64,000 nucleotides of DNA, from NCBI GenBank assembly GCA_964515235.1, contig CAZEVO010000003.1, forward strand, positions 20,006-84,005, in the 5' to 3' direction. Below, one piece after another: positions 1-8,540 of this stretch; the first letter of the stretch is position 1; every line of letters begins with the position of its first letter. Source of the stretch: OPU3-GD-OMZ sp964515235 (GTDB lineage Bacteria; Pseudomonadota; Gammaproteobacteria; Methylococcales; Methylomonadaceae). The notes below the pieces were generated by a model. That model saw only the letters and a program-made list of their open reading frames with translations, did no database searches and was not told the DNA's origin. A program made the position numbers and the translations under genes.

Positions 1-746
1 TCATAACAACTGGAAATTGGCACAAAAGGACCCGCCCCTTTGAAGTTTCAATAGAACAGAAACTAGCCTCTAATCTCAATATCACAATCAATGATGAACT
101 GACATTCACCATCGGTCATGCAAATATTAATGCCACAGTGACCAGTATTCGGCAAGTAAACTGGGACTCTATGAAACCTAATTTTTATTTTATTTTTTCA
201 CCCGACTCATTAACAGCTTTTCCCAAGACCTTTATTACCAGCTTTTTTTTAGCCCCGGAAAATAAAACGGCTCTGAATAAATTAGCTAAAAAATACCCCG
301 CCATTACTATTCTTGAAGTTGACTTTATTCTAAACCAGTTAAGTGTCATTTTAGAACAACTCACTCAAGCCATTAACTACCTTTTAATATTTGCTTTAAT
401 TGCAGGACTATTAGTATTAGCTGCCACAATTAATGCGACACTTGATGAGCGTCTTCACCAGAGCGCATTGCTTCGCACTCTCGGTGCAAACCGCTCCTTG
501 CTTCGAAAAAACCACTTATTTGAATTTGCTAGCTTAGGTTTCTTTGCCAGCCTATTTGCCGTTCTCTTACATGACTTAACTTCTTTTGCCCTGTATCATT
601 TTATTTTAAAAATAACCTACACACCAAACATCTTACTCTGGATAGTTGTTCCATCTATAGGTACTGCAATAATCACCTTAACAGGACTTTGGAATATTCG
701 AAAAGTAGTTAATAAAAGTCCATTATCAATTCTTCGAACGCATTAA
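1..746 (+). CDS. FtsX-like ABC transporter permease, YbbP type (C-terminal part; start outside window)
   Basis: The reading frame is already open at base 3 and runs to a TAA at 744-746, so only the C-terminal part, about 247 residues, is visible. A periplasmic segment resembling the YbbP/FtsX family comes first (VSIEQKLASNLNI, then a PNFYFIFSP stretch). Hydrophobic segments follow, and a cytoplasmic ERLHQSALLRTLGANRSLL loop sits between membrane helices, which is the hallmark of FtsX-domain permeases. Such proteins pair with an ATP-binding subunit, as YbbA does with YbbP; that partner should lie to the left. The stop overlaps the end of the convergent mpl gene by four bases. The substrate is not known for this family. 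Confidence 0.8.
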   Translation, partial: ITTGNWHKRTRPFEVSIEQKLASNLNITINDELTFTIGHANINATVTSIRQVNWDSMKPNFYFIFSPDSLTAFPKTFITSFFLAPENKTALNKLAKKYPAITILEVDFILNQLSVILEQLTQAINYLLIFALIAGLLVLAATINATLDERLHQSALLRTLGANRSLLRKNHLFEFASLGFFASLFAVLLHDLTSFALYHFILKITYTPNILLWIVVPSIGTAIITLTGLWNIRKVVNKSPLSILRTH

Positions 747-2107
747 TTATCAGAATCCAATTGTTTTTTTATACGATCATACAAACCCTCAAAATGACCA
801 TTGCTCATAATTAAAATATGACAAGTACATTCAATAGCGAGCGTTAAAGCAGACAATATTTCTTCGATTGAGCTCATGATATACCGTTGTTCATCGACTT
901 GTTCAAGTCTTGTTATGTCCCACTGCAACCCTGGTGACTGATAAATAAATACGCTATCAGCCTCTCTAAGTGATGGCCCTAAGGTACTTTTATGAATACC
1001 TTGTTTCATACTATTAGATGCCAAATCAACAATTGCGATAATGGATTCGCCCCCTACCTTTTTCCTCAATCCTGCCAATGTCGTTTTTATCGCCGTTGGA
1101 TGGTGAGCAAAATCATCGTAAACCGTAATCCCGTTTTTTTGGTAGATCACTTCCATACGACGCTTAACATTTTCAAACCGGTTTAATGCTGCCGTCGAAT
1201 CTGGCACAGTAACCCCCACATGTCTTGCCGCTGCAATAGCTGACAACGCATTAGTTACATTGTGTATTCCTGTTAAATTCCAATTAACAGATGCTTCATA
1301 ACGCCCTTTAAATTCAACCTTAAACTCACTACCATCTGAATTCAGCAACATTGCGTTCCATTCACAAGAACCCTCCACAGAACTTCTTTCAACAGGTGTC
1401 CAGCAACCTTGTGAAAACACGGCTGATATTTCTGTTTCATTATCGGGAGTAATAATTAATCCTTGCTCAGGAACAATCCTGACCAAATGATGAAATTGCC
1501 GTTTAATAGCTTCTAAGTCTGGAAAAATATCAGCATGATCAAATTCGAGATTATTTAAGACAACTGTATTGGGGTGATAATGGACAAACTTAGAGCGCTT
1601 ATCAAAGAAAGCGGTATCATATTCGTCTGCTTCTATTACAAAAAAATCAGACTCACCTAACCGTGCCGATTGAGAAAAATTGAGCGGAACACCTCCGATT
1701 AAAAAACCCGGTGCATAACCATTTTGTTCCAAAATCCATGCTAGCATACTCGCTGTTGTGGTTTTACCATGTGTCCCTGCAATGGCTAAGACCCATCGAT
1801 TTCTTAAAACTTCTTCACTCAACCATTGTGGACCTGAAAGATAGCGAATGCCTTGATTTAAAATATACTCAACTGCTGGGTTGCCTCTCGACAACGCATT
1901 ACCGATTAACACTAAGTCTGGTTTTAATTGTTCCAGATGTTCTTTTTGGTAACCCGTCATTAAACGAATATCTAAAGCTTCCAACTGGGTACTCATCGGT
2001 GGGTAAATATTATTATCCGTCCCACTAACTTCATACCCTAATTGTGTCGCTATCTGAGCAATACCACCCATGAATGTGCCGCAAATACCTAAAATATGAA
2101 GATGCAC
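743..2107 (-). CDS. mpl: UDP-N-acetylmuramate:L-alanyl-gamma-D-glutamyl-meso-diaminopimelate ligase
   Basis: This is a Mur-ligase-family enzyme of peptidoglycan recycling in the cytoplasm. It attaches recovered tripeptide to UDP-MurNAc and so bypasses MurC, MurD and MurE. The 454-residue length matches Mpl. The N-terminus (MHLHILGICGTFMGG) is the Mpl version of the UDP-binding Rossmann domain. The ATP loop is AGTHGKTTTASML, the central-domain metal site is in VIEADEYDTAF, and YDDFAHHPTAIKTTL is the typical linker motif. Its convergent neighbour at the window edge overlaps it by four bases, and apaG is divergent to it on the other side. Confidence 0.95.
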   Translation of the reverse strand: MHLHILGICGTFMGGIAQIATQLGYEVSGTDNNIYPPMSTQLEALDIRLMTGYQKEHLEQLKPDLVLIGNALSRGNPAVEYILNQGIRYLSGPQWLSEEVLRNRWVLAIAGTHGKTTTASMLAWILEQNGYAPGFLIGGVPLNFSQSARLGESDFFVIEADEYDTAFFDKRSKFVHYHPNTVVLNNLEFDHADIFPDLEAIKRQFHHLVRIVPEQGLIITPDNETEISAVFSQGCWTPVERSSVEGSCEWNAMLLNSDGSEFKVEFKGRYEASVNWNLTGIHNVTNALSAIAAARHVGVTVPDSTAALNRFENVKRRMEVIYQKNGITVYDDFAHHPTAIKTTLAGLRKKVGGESIIAIVDLASNSMKQGIHKSTLGPSLREADSVFIYQSPGLQWDITRLEQVDEQRYIMSSIEEILSALTLAIECTCHILIMSNGHFEGLYDRIKKQLDSDN

Positions 2108-2229
2108 AATTTTTCCTTTAGTTTAATCAAAATTTAAAATTGTTATTATTCACCATCAACACTTTAATTTCTACTTGCGTTTATGGTTACATTCAGTTGA
2201 AATAATTCCCAATAAAAATCGAGAAAATC

Positions 2230-2607
2230 ATGGCTGAAAAACATAAAATATCCGTAGTAACATCTCCCTGTTACATTCCTTCAAAGTCTTCACCAAAAGA
2301 CAACCGTTATGTTTTTGCCTATACCATTACTATTTCAAATGTTGGCACTGTCGCTGCTACCCTACTCAGCCGGTTCTGGTTAATTACTGATTCGAATGGA
2401 AAAACTCAAGAAGTCAGCGGTGCCGGCGTGGTTGGTGAAAAACCTTATTTAAAACCCGGTGAATCTTTTCAATACACGAGTGGCGCTATGCTAGAAACCC
2501 CTATTGGTGTCATGCAAGGTAAATATATTTTAATCTCCGATGACGGCATTAACTTCAACTGCCCGATTCCTCGTTTTACCTTATCTATTCCACGAACACT
2601 GCACTAA
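2230..2607 (+). CDS. apaG: ApaG protein (Co2+/Mg2+ efflux-associated, FN3-like fold)
   Basis: This 125-residue protein has the normal ApaG length. The family pattern is visible: a YVFAYTITISNVG strand, the W-LITDSNGK turn, then VSGAGVVGEKPYLKPGES and YTSGAMLETPIGVMQG. ApaG is a small fibronectin-III-like beta-sandwich protein. Its role in divalent-cation homeostasis or diadenosine polyphosphate physiology is known only genetically. The stop is followed two bases later by the apaH start, so the two genes are co-transcribed and probably translationally coupled. The usual enterobacterial partners ksgA and pdxA are absent here. Confidence 0.95.
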   Translation: MAEKHKISVVTSPCYIPSKSSPKDNRYVFAYTITISNVGTVAATLLSRFWLITDSNGKTQEVSGAGVVGEKPYLKPGESFQYTSGAMLETPIGVMQGKYILISDDGINFNCPIPRFTLSIPRTLH

Positions 2608-2609
2608 CT

Positions 2610-3431
2610 ATGTCCATTTATGCAATAGGAGATATTCAAGGTTGTTATGACGACTTATTGCGTCTACTAGATAAAATAAAATTTAATCCACCGACTGATC
2701 AGCTTTGGTTTGTCGGAGACTTAGTTAACCGTGGACCAAAATCATTGGAAAGCTTACGCTTTGTCAAATCATTGGGTACCTCTGCTGTCAGCGTTTTAGG
2801 AAATCATGATTTACACCTTTTAGCTTGCATTGCCAATGTAAAAAAATTCCGCAAAAAAGAACCCTCTTTTAATGCGATTTTAAAAGCTGAAGACTGTGAT
2901 GAACTGTTCCACTGGTTACGGCACCGCCCTTTATTGCACAACAATAATTCTTATTATCTGGTTCATGCCGGCATATCACCACAATGGGATTTAGAGATCG
3001 CAAAACAAATGGCACGCGAAGTAGAAATACAACTGCAAGATAACAGCTATTATCCTAAATTATTGAAAAAAATGTATGGCGATACACCTGATCGCTGGGA
3101 CAATAACCTTACCGGTAGTAAACGATCAAGGTACATTTTAAATGCATTTACCCGTATGCGTTTTTGTTATGAAAATGGTGCACTTGATTTTGAACACAAA
3201 GACCCTCCAGGGGTTCAACCAAAAGAACTTACGCCTTGGTTTGATATGCCAAAATGGAAAAACAATCCAAACCAAATTATCTTTGGTCACTGGTCAAATT
3301 TGGGGTATTCGGAAAAAAACAACTGTTACTGTATTGATACGGGCTGCCTTTGGGGAGGACAAATTACAGCGCTTAAACTTGAAAGGAAAATGGAAAGAAT
3401 TTCGTTAACTTGCCCGCTCAACCATTATTAA
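2610..3431 (+). CDS. apaH: Symmetrical diadenosine tetraphosphatase (Ap4A hydrolase)
   Basis: ApaH splits Ap4A into two ADP and also removes Np4 caps from RNA. The 273 residues include the full metallophosphatase signature near the N-terminus: GDIQGCYDD, GDLVNRGPKS and GNHDLHLL. Further metal ligands lie in the LVHAGISP segment and in IIFGHWSNLG. The length matches E. coli ApaH (about 280). It is the second gene of the apaGH pair, starting two bases after apaG. A strong hairpin 12 bases after the stop probably ends the transcript. Confidence 0.96.
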   Translation: MSIYAIGDIQGCYDDLLRLLDKIKFNPPTDQLWFVGDLVNRGPKSLESLRFVKSLGTSAVSVLGNHDLHLLACIANVKKFRKKEPSFNAILKAEDCDELFHWLRHRPLLHNNNSYYLVHAGISPQWDLEIAKQMAREVEIQLQDNSYYPKLLKKMYGDTPDRWDNNLTGSKRSRYILNAFTRMRFCYENGALDFEHKDPPGVQPKELTPWFDMPKWKNNPNQIIFGHWSNLGYSEKNNCYCIDTGCLWGGQITALKLERKMERISLTCPLNHY

Positions 3432-3442
3432 ACAAAGCAATC

Positions 3443-3476
3443 AATACACTGGGAAAAAAAGAAAACCCAGTGTATT
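3443..3476. terminator. Hairpin between convergent apaH and a small exported-protein gene
   Basis: A perfect 11-bp inverted repeat, AATACACTGGG at 3443-3453 and its complement at 3466-3476, encloses a 12-base A-rich loop. It lies between two convergent genes, so it probably serves as a terminator. The downstream T-tract is short in both directions, so efficiency is uncertain. Confidence 0.6.
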
Positions 3477-3492
3477 TAAAAGTGTACTACTT

Positions 3493-3873
3493 TTAGATCA
3501 ATTTTTTCAAAATTTGAAAACCTTTTATTGCTTCTGCAAGAGATTCTGCACGGTTTTCCCTATCTTTTTTAACGCCAACATATGCACGCTTTAGTTTATC
3601 TTGAGTAAAATCTAATTCAGCACCAAAATTATCACCGGTGATTTCTTTAGAAGATTGGCGTGCTGCTCTCAATAATTTTATGATAAGCGCTTTGTCTCCG
3701 CCTGCTGCATCTAATTCTGCTGCTTGGGTCAATAATTTTTCACAATTATCAATTGCTTTAGCAATATCTCCGAAACTTAACATCGTTCCGCCTTGGGCTA
3801 CTGCTACAGTAGAGAATACACTCATGCCTAAAACTGAACCGGCAATCATTACCGCTGATAGAAATTTTTTCAT
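3493..3873 (-). CDS. Small exported protein of unknown function
   Basis: The product is 126 residues. The start at 3873 is chosen because MKKFLSAVMIAGSVLGMSVF followed by STVAVAQ reads as a clean signal peptide with an A-x-A type cleavage site. In-frame ATGs further upstream (3939, 3891) would bury the signal. The mature part of about 100 residues is polar and predicted helical, with one cysteine (DNCEKLL) and a basic middle (LLRAARQSSKEI, DKLKRAYVGVKKDREN). I do not recognise a family. It stands alone between apaH and folA, probably has its own promoter, and is probably periplasmic. Confidence 0.7.
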   Translation of the reverse strand: MKKFLSAVMIAGSVLGMSVFSTVAVAQGGTMLSFGDIAKAIDNCEKLLTQAAELDAAGGDKALIIKLLRAARQSSKEITGDNFGAELDFTQDKLKRAYVGVKKDRENRAESLAEAIKGFQILKKLI

Positions 3874-4004
3874 AATACTCACACTATTCATTAAAAGGAA
3901 ATTTTTATATTTTATTACAACCTTTGCGTCCAAATTCAATGCTTTAAAATTTGGTAGTCGGTAATTCTATCGAACATTTTTAAAAACAACAATATTTTTT
4001 TATT

Positions 4005-4502
4005 TTAATTGCTTTGATGAATCCGCTCTAACTTTTTAAAAAAATAGTCAAAAGGTACTGTTTTATCATCCAAAACTTTTAAGTTAGTAACCTCATTCCA
4101 TTGAGAGTTATCCAATTCTGGAAAAAAAACATCGCCTTTAAAATTATGATTAATTTGCGTCAAATAAATATTTTCGGTTAGTGGCAGGAGAGCTTCATAG
4201 ATACCAGAACCGCCAATAATCATTATTTCTTCAGCATCGTCATATGCTTTGAGCGCACTATTTATATTTGTAAATACCTGACAACCCAAAACAGAATATG
4301 ACTTTTGCCTACTAATAATAATATTTGTTCGCCCAGGTAGAGGGCGACCAATAGATTCAAATGTTTTTCGACCCATTAATATAGGCTTACCCATTGTTAT
4401 TTTTTTAAATTTTTTTAAATCTGCAGACAGATGCCAAGGCATTTTATTATCACACCCAATAACACGGTTATTGGCCATCGCCACAATAATTGAAAGTTTC
4501 AT
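4005..4502 (-). CDS. folA: Dihydrofolate reductase
   Basis: It reduces dihydrofolate to tetrahydrofolate with NADPH and so recycles the folate that ThyA oxidises. The 165 residues cover the whole fold: MKLSIIVAMANNRVIGCDNK with the substrate loop MPWHLSADLKKFKK (acidic D27 equivalent), the NADPH motif GRKTFESIGRPLPGRTNI, and IIGGSGIYEALL. The start codon lies three bases after the thyA stop, so thyA-folA form one translationally linked unit. The pairing with thyA is common and fits the shared pathway. Confidence 0.96.
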   Translation of the reverse strand: MKLSIIVAMANNRVIGCDNKMPWHLSADLKKFKKITMGKPILMGRKTFESIGRPLPGRTNIIISRQKSYSVLGCQVFTNINSALKAYDDAEEIMIIGGSGIYEALLPLTENIYLTQINHNFKGDVFFPELDNSQWNEVTNLKVLDDKTVPFDYFFKKLERIHQSN

Positions 4503-4505
4503 CTA

Positions 4506-5300
4506 CTAAACGGCGACCGGCGCTTTAATGTGAGGAAGTGGGTCATAGCCATTAATGACAAAATCTTCAAACATATAGTCAAATAAACTCGGTGGTTGTC
4601 TTAACAGCGTTAATGTCGGTAATTTTCTAGGTTCACGCGTTAATTGCAATTGTGCTTGTTCTAAATGATTTAAATACAAATGAACATCACCACCAGTCCA
4701 AATGAGTTCACCCGGTAATAAATCACATTGTTGGGCCAACATATGTGTTAATAGAGCATAACTGGCCAAATTAAACGGAAGTCCTAAAAAAACATCACAA
4801 GAACGCATATTAAACATACAACTTAATCGACCATCCAACACATAAAACTGGAAAAAATAATGACACGGAGGTAAAGCCATTTGATCTATATGTGCAACAT
4901 TCCACGCACTAACAATGTGACGCCTTGATTCAGGGTTATTTTTTATTTGTTCAACCAATAACAACAATTGGTCAATTGTTTCACCCTGGTTTCCAGACCA
5001 AGCTCGCCATTGTTTTCCGTATACATCCCCTAGCTCACCATTTTCATCGGCCCATTGATCCCAAATTCGAACACCGTTTTCTTGCAAATACTTTATATTG
5101 GTCTGTCCAGAAAGAAACCAAAGTAACTCATGAATAACCGATGGAAGGTGTATTTTTTTTGTGGTAACTAAGGGAAAACCCTTTGCTAGATCAAAGCGCA
5201 TTTGTCGCCCAAAAACACTTTTGGTTCCGGTTCCGGTTCGATCTTTTTTGATGCTACCTTTATCCAATATATCTTGAAGTAACCCTAAATATTGCTGCAT
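4506..5300 (-). CDS. thyA: Thymidylate synthase
   Basis: It methylates dUMP to dTMP using methylene-tetrahydrofolate. The length of 264 residues equals E. coli ThyA. The nucleophile sits in ALPPCHYFFQFYV. RRHIVSAWN, the FNLASYALLTHMLAQ helix, GDVHLYLNHLEQ and the C-terminal HIKAPVAV are all conserved. The start codon lies inside the end of lgt (16-base overlap), the same lgt-thyA order as in E. coli. The operon reads lgt-thyA-folA leftward. Confidence 0.97.
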   Translation of the reverse strand: MQQYLGLLQDILDKGSIKKDRTGTGTKSVFGRQMRFDLAKGFPLVTTKKIHLPSVIHELLWFLSGQTNIKYLQENGVRIWDQWADENGELGDVYGKQWRAWSGNQGETIDQLLLLVEQIKNNPESRRHIVSAWNVAHIDQMALPPCHYFFQFYVLDGRLSCMFNMRSCDVFLGLPFNLASYALLTHMLAQQCDLLPGELIWTGGDVHLYLNHLEQAQLQLTREPRKLPTLTLLRQPPSLFDYMFEDFVINGYDPLPHIKAPVAV

Positions 5301-6079
5301 GATTTTTTCTTATACGCCAAATAAAACAAAATAATGCCAATTAAAATCATCGGCAACGTTAAAATCTGTCCCATGGTTAACCAACCAAAAGCAATATAGC
5401 CCAAATGTGCATCAGGTAGACGAAAAAACTCAACAAAAAAACGCGAACAACCATAACCAATAAAGATTAAACCTGTTGGAGCCATATAAGGTCGTTCTTT
5501 GGCCGTAAATAACCAAAGCACAACAAACATCAGCAAACCTTCCAAAAAAGCCTCATAAAGCTGTGAGGGGTGGCGTGGTAATGTATCAATTCTTGGGAAA
5601 ATTACACCCCAAGGTAAATCTGTCGTTTTACCCCACAATTCACCGTTTATAAAATTTGCAACACGCCCTGAAAACAAGCCAACACATGATAAAGGTGCAA
5701 GAAAATCAATGAGTTGTATTAATTTACACTCATATTTTTTAGCCATAAACCAATAAGCAACAAAAACACCTATGACTCCACCATGCAATGACATTCCACC
5801 TTGCCAGATCTTAATTATTAAGATGGGATCTGCAATAAAAACATCAAAATTATAAAATAATTGATAACCAATCCGACCTCCTAACATAGCACCCATCGCA
5901 CCATAAAAAACAAGGTCATCAATAGCTTCAACAGAAATCGGAGCATATGGTTTCTTAGCCCTAATTCGGCCTAATATCCAAACACCAGCAAAACCAATTA
6001 AATAACTGAGCCCATACCAGTGGACATTAATTGGTCCTAAACTGAAAGCTACAGGGTCAATATCACCTACATTAATCAT
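5285..6079 (-). CDS. lgt: Prolipoprotein diacylglyceryl transferase
   Basis: Lgt is an inner-membrane enzyme that transfers diacylglyceryl from phosphatidylglycerol to the lipobox cysteine, the first step of lipoprotein maturation. The product of about 264 residues has seven hydrophobic segments, the HGGVIGVFVAYW motif, and the family signature RVANFINGELWGK. The ATG at 6079 is preferred over the adjacent GTG because AAAGG lies five bases upstream. It follows gyrB closely (9 bases) and overlaps thyA. The SLT-like lipoprotein at 55.7 kb is one likely substrate. Confidence 0.96.
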   Translation of the reverse strand: MINVGDIDPVAFSLGPINVHWYGLSYLIGFAGVWILGRIRAKKPYAPISVEAIDDLVFYGAMGAMLGGRIGYQLFYNFDVFIADPILIIKIWQGGMSLHGGVIGVFVAYWFMAKKYECKLIQLIDFLAPLSCVGLFSGRVANFINGELWGKTTDLPWGVIFPRIDTLPRHPSQLYEAFLEGLLMFVVLWLFTAKERPYMAPTGLIFIGYGCSRFFVEFFRLPDAHLGYIAFGWLTMGQILTLPMILIGIILFYLAYKKKSCSNI

Positions 6080-6088
6080 CACAACCTT

Positions 6089-8494
6089 TTAAACATCTAA
6101 ATTATTAACATCTAATGCATTTTTAACAATAAAGTCTCTTCTAGGTTCAACAATATCACCCATTAAGGTGGTAAAAACTTCATCAGCAGCAACAGCATCC
6201 TCAATCGTTACTTTGAGTAACCGTCTAGAGGCTGTATCCATAGTTGTTTCCCAGAGTTGATCTGGGTTCATTTCACCTAACCCTTTATAACGCTGAATTT
6301 GTTGTCCCTTTTTAACTTCTCTCATCATCCACTCAAAAGCGTCTTGAAAGCTATTTACATTATGTTGCTTATCTCCTATTTGAATTATCGATTGTTGACT
6401 AAAGAGGCTTATCGTACTTTCAACATACTGTGCTATATATTGATAGTTTTGACTCTGAAAAAACTCCGAAGGAACAACAAATGTTTTCGTCACTCCATTT
6501 GAATTTTTTGCTACCGTAAGATCAAAGCCACCTTCTGTGTTTTTTATCGTAATTTCATATAATGATGATGAAGGCAATTCATTTAAGTTTTTTTGTAATT
6601 TTATAACCCATGATTCAATATTTTCTGGCGATTGTTGCTCTCGATTAATTGGTGATTGCAACATTAATTGTTTTAAAAACTGCTCATCAAATCGCCGGGA
6701 GCATTTATTAACTACCAACTGCGCCTGGCTAAATTGATTCGCTAGTGTTTCTAAACCATAGCCTTGTATAGCAGGAGTATCCTCATTAATAATTAGTTTC
6801 GCTTTGTCTAATGCTAATTGAATTAAATATTGATCTAACCCTGTATCATCTTTCACATAATGAACTTGCTTTCCTTTCTTAACTTTATAAAGCGGTGGTT
6901 GTGCAATATAAATATATCCTCGCTCTATTAACTCTGGCATTTGGCGGTAAAAAAAGGTCAGCAATAACGTCCTAATATGAGAGCCATCGACATCAGCATC
7001 AGTCATAATAATAATTCGATGGTAGCGTACTTTATCAGGATTAAACTCTTCTTTACCTATACCACAGCCTAATGCTGTGATTAATGTTCCAACCTCATCT
7101 GAGGAGAGCATTTTATCAAAACGTGCTTTTTCTACATTCAATATCTTACCTTTTAAAGGTAAAATTGCCTGCGTTCTTCGATCACGACCTTGTTTTGCAG
7201 AGCCTCCCGCGGAATCCCCTTCCACAATAAATATTTCTGAGTTTTCTGGATTTTTTTCCTGACAATCCGCTAACTTACCAGGTAATCCTGCAATGTCTAA
7301 TGCTGTTTTTCTACGCGTCATTTCTCGCGCCTTTCTAGCTGCATCCCTTGCTCTTGCAGCATCAATAATTTTATTAGCTATTGTTTTTGCCGTTTGCGGG
7401 TTTTCTAATAAAAACTCCTGCAACTTTTCATTCATCGTTGACTCAACAATCGGCTTAACTTCAGAAGACACTAATTTATCTTTTGTTTGTGATGAAAACT
7501 TAGGGTCTGGAACCTTTACAGATAATACCGCTGTTAGACCCTCACGTGCATCATCACCTGTCATAATGATTTTCTGTTTTTTAGCTAAACCCTGCGTTTC
7601 TATATACTGGTTTAATGTTCTCGTTAATGCTCCTCTAAAACCAGCTAAATGACTACCACCATCACGTTGAGGAATATTGTTGGTATAACAGAATATATTT
7701 TCTTGGTAAGAATCATTCCATTGCAAGGCTACTTCAACTGCAACCTCATCCTTTTCAACATTAAAACAAAAAACTTCTTCAAACAATTCTTGTTTATTTT
7801 TATTTAAATGCTCAACAAAAGCACGTATACCACCTTCGAATTCAAAAATATCTTTTTTTGCAAAACGTTCATCAATAAGGCAAATCCTAACCCCTGAATT
7901 TAAAAAAGATAACTCGCGTAATCGTTTCGCTAAAATATCATAATGAAAATTTATATCTGAAAAGGTATCTGCGCTGGGTTTAAACGTTATTTGTGTACCT
8001 GACGTATTACTATCACCAACAACTGCGATATCCCCCTGAGGCTCTCCTTTTATGTAAGTTTGTAAATAACTGTGACCACCGCGATTTATTTCTAAAACTA
8101 GCTTTTCAGATAAAGCATTAACCACTGACACGCCAACACCATGCAACCCACCAGAAACTTTATATGAATTATCGTCAAATTTTCCACCTGCATGTAACAC
8201 CGTCATTATGACTTCAGCCGCAGAACACTTTTCTTCTTCATGATAATCAACGGGTATACCACGACCATCATCTGAAACAGTAATTGAATTATCGGCATGA
8301 ATAACGACACGAACCTCACTACAAAACCCTGCTAATGCTTCATCAATCGAGTTATCAACTACTTCAAAAACCATATGATGTAAACCCGTTCCATCATCAG
8401 TATCACCAATATACATACCAGGTCTTTTTCTAACCGCATCCAAGCCTTTTAATACTTGAATATTGGAACTGTCGTATTGTTCATTACTACTCAT
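6089..8494 (-). CDS. gyrB: DNA gyrase subunit B
   Basis: This is the ATPase subunit of gyrase, which adds negative supercoils. The 801 residues include the GHKL ATPase site (EVVDNSIDEALAG, DDGRGIPVD, GGLHGVGVSVVNAL), the transducer, the TOPRIM domain (EGDSAGGSAKQGRDR, DADVDGSHIRTLLLTFF) and the C-terminal QRYKGLGEMNP segment. The length includes the large insertion typical of gammaproteobacterial GyrB. The start has AAAGG at good spacing. It is the last gene of dnaA-dnaN-recF-gyrB. A parS site fills most of the short gap to recF. Confidence 0.98.
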   Translation of the reverse strand: MSSNEQYDSSNIQVLKGLDAVRKRPGMYIGDTDDGTGLHHMVFEVVDNSIDEALAGFCSEVRVVIHADNSITVSDDGRGIPVDYHEEEKCSAAEVIMTVLHAGGKFDDNSYKVSGGLHGVGVSVVNALSEKLVLEINRGGHSYLQTYIKGEPQGDIAVVGDSNTSGTQITFKPSADTFSDINFHYDILAKRLRELSFLNSGVRICLIDERFAKKDIFEFEGGIRAFVEHLNKNKQELFEEVFCFNVEKDEVAVEVALQWNDSYQENIFCYTNNIPQRDGGSHLAGFRGALTRTLNQYIETQGLAKKQKIIMTGDDAREGLTAVLSVKVPDPKFSSQTKDKLVSSEVKPIVESTMNEKLQEFLLENPQTAKTIANKIIDAARARDAARKAREMTRRKTALDIAGLPGKLADCQEKNPENSEIFIVEGDSAGGSAKQGRDRRTQAILPLKGKILNVEKARFDKMLSSDEVGTLITALGCGIGKEEFNPDKVRYHRIIIMTDADVDGSHIRTLLLTFFYRQMPELIERGYIYIAQPPLYKVKKGKQVHYVKDDTGLDQYLIQLALDKAKLIINEDTPAIQGYGLETLANQFSQAQLVVNKCSRRFDEQFLKQLMLQSPINREQQSPENIESWVIKLQKNLNELPSSSLYEITIKNTEGGFDLTVAKNSNGVTKTFVVPSEFFQSQNYQYIAQYVESTISLFSQQSIIQIGDKQHNVNSFQDAFEWMMREVKKGQQIQRYKGLGEMNPDQLWETTMDTASRRLLKVTIEDAVAADEVFTTLMGDIVEPRRDFIVKNALDVNNLDV

Positions 8495-8523
8495 TAATTT
8501 AACCTTTTACTGTTATTTTTTTG

Positions 8524-8539
8524 TGTTCCACGTGAAACA
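8524..8539. other. parS site 1 (chromosome-partition centromere)
   Basis: TGTTCCACGTGAAACA is an exact copy of the canonical 16-bp parS sequence bound by chromosomal ParB. It lies in the 46-base gap between recF and gyrB, about 3.6 kb from the origin, where origin-proximal parS sites are expected. parA and parB are not in this window. Confidence 0.93.
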
Positions 8540-8540
8540 T

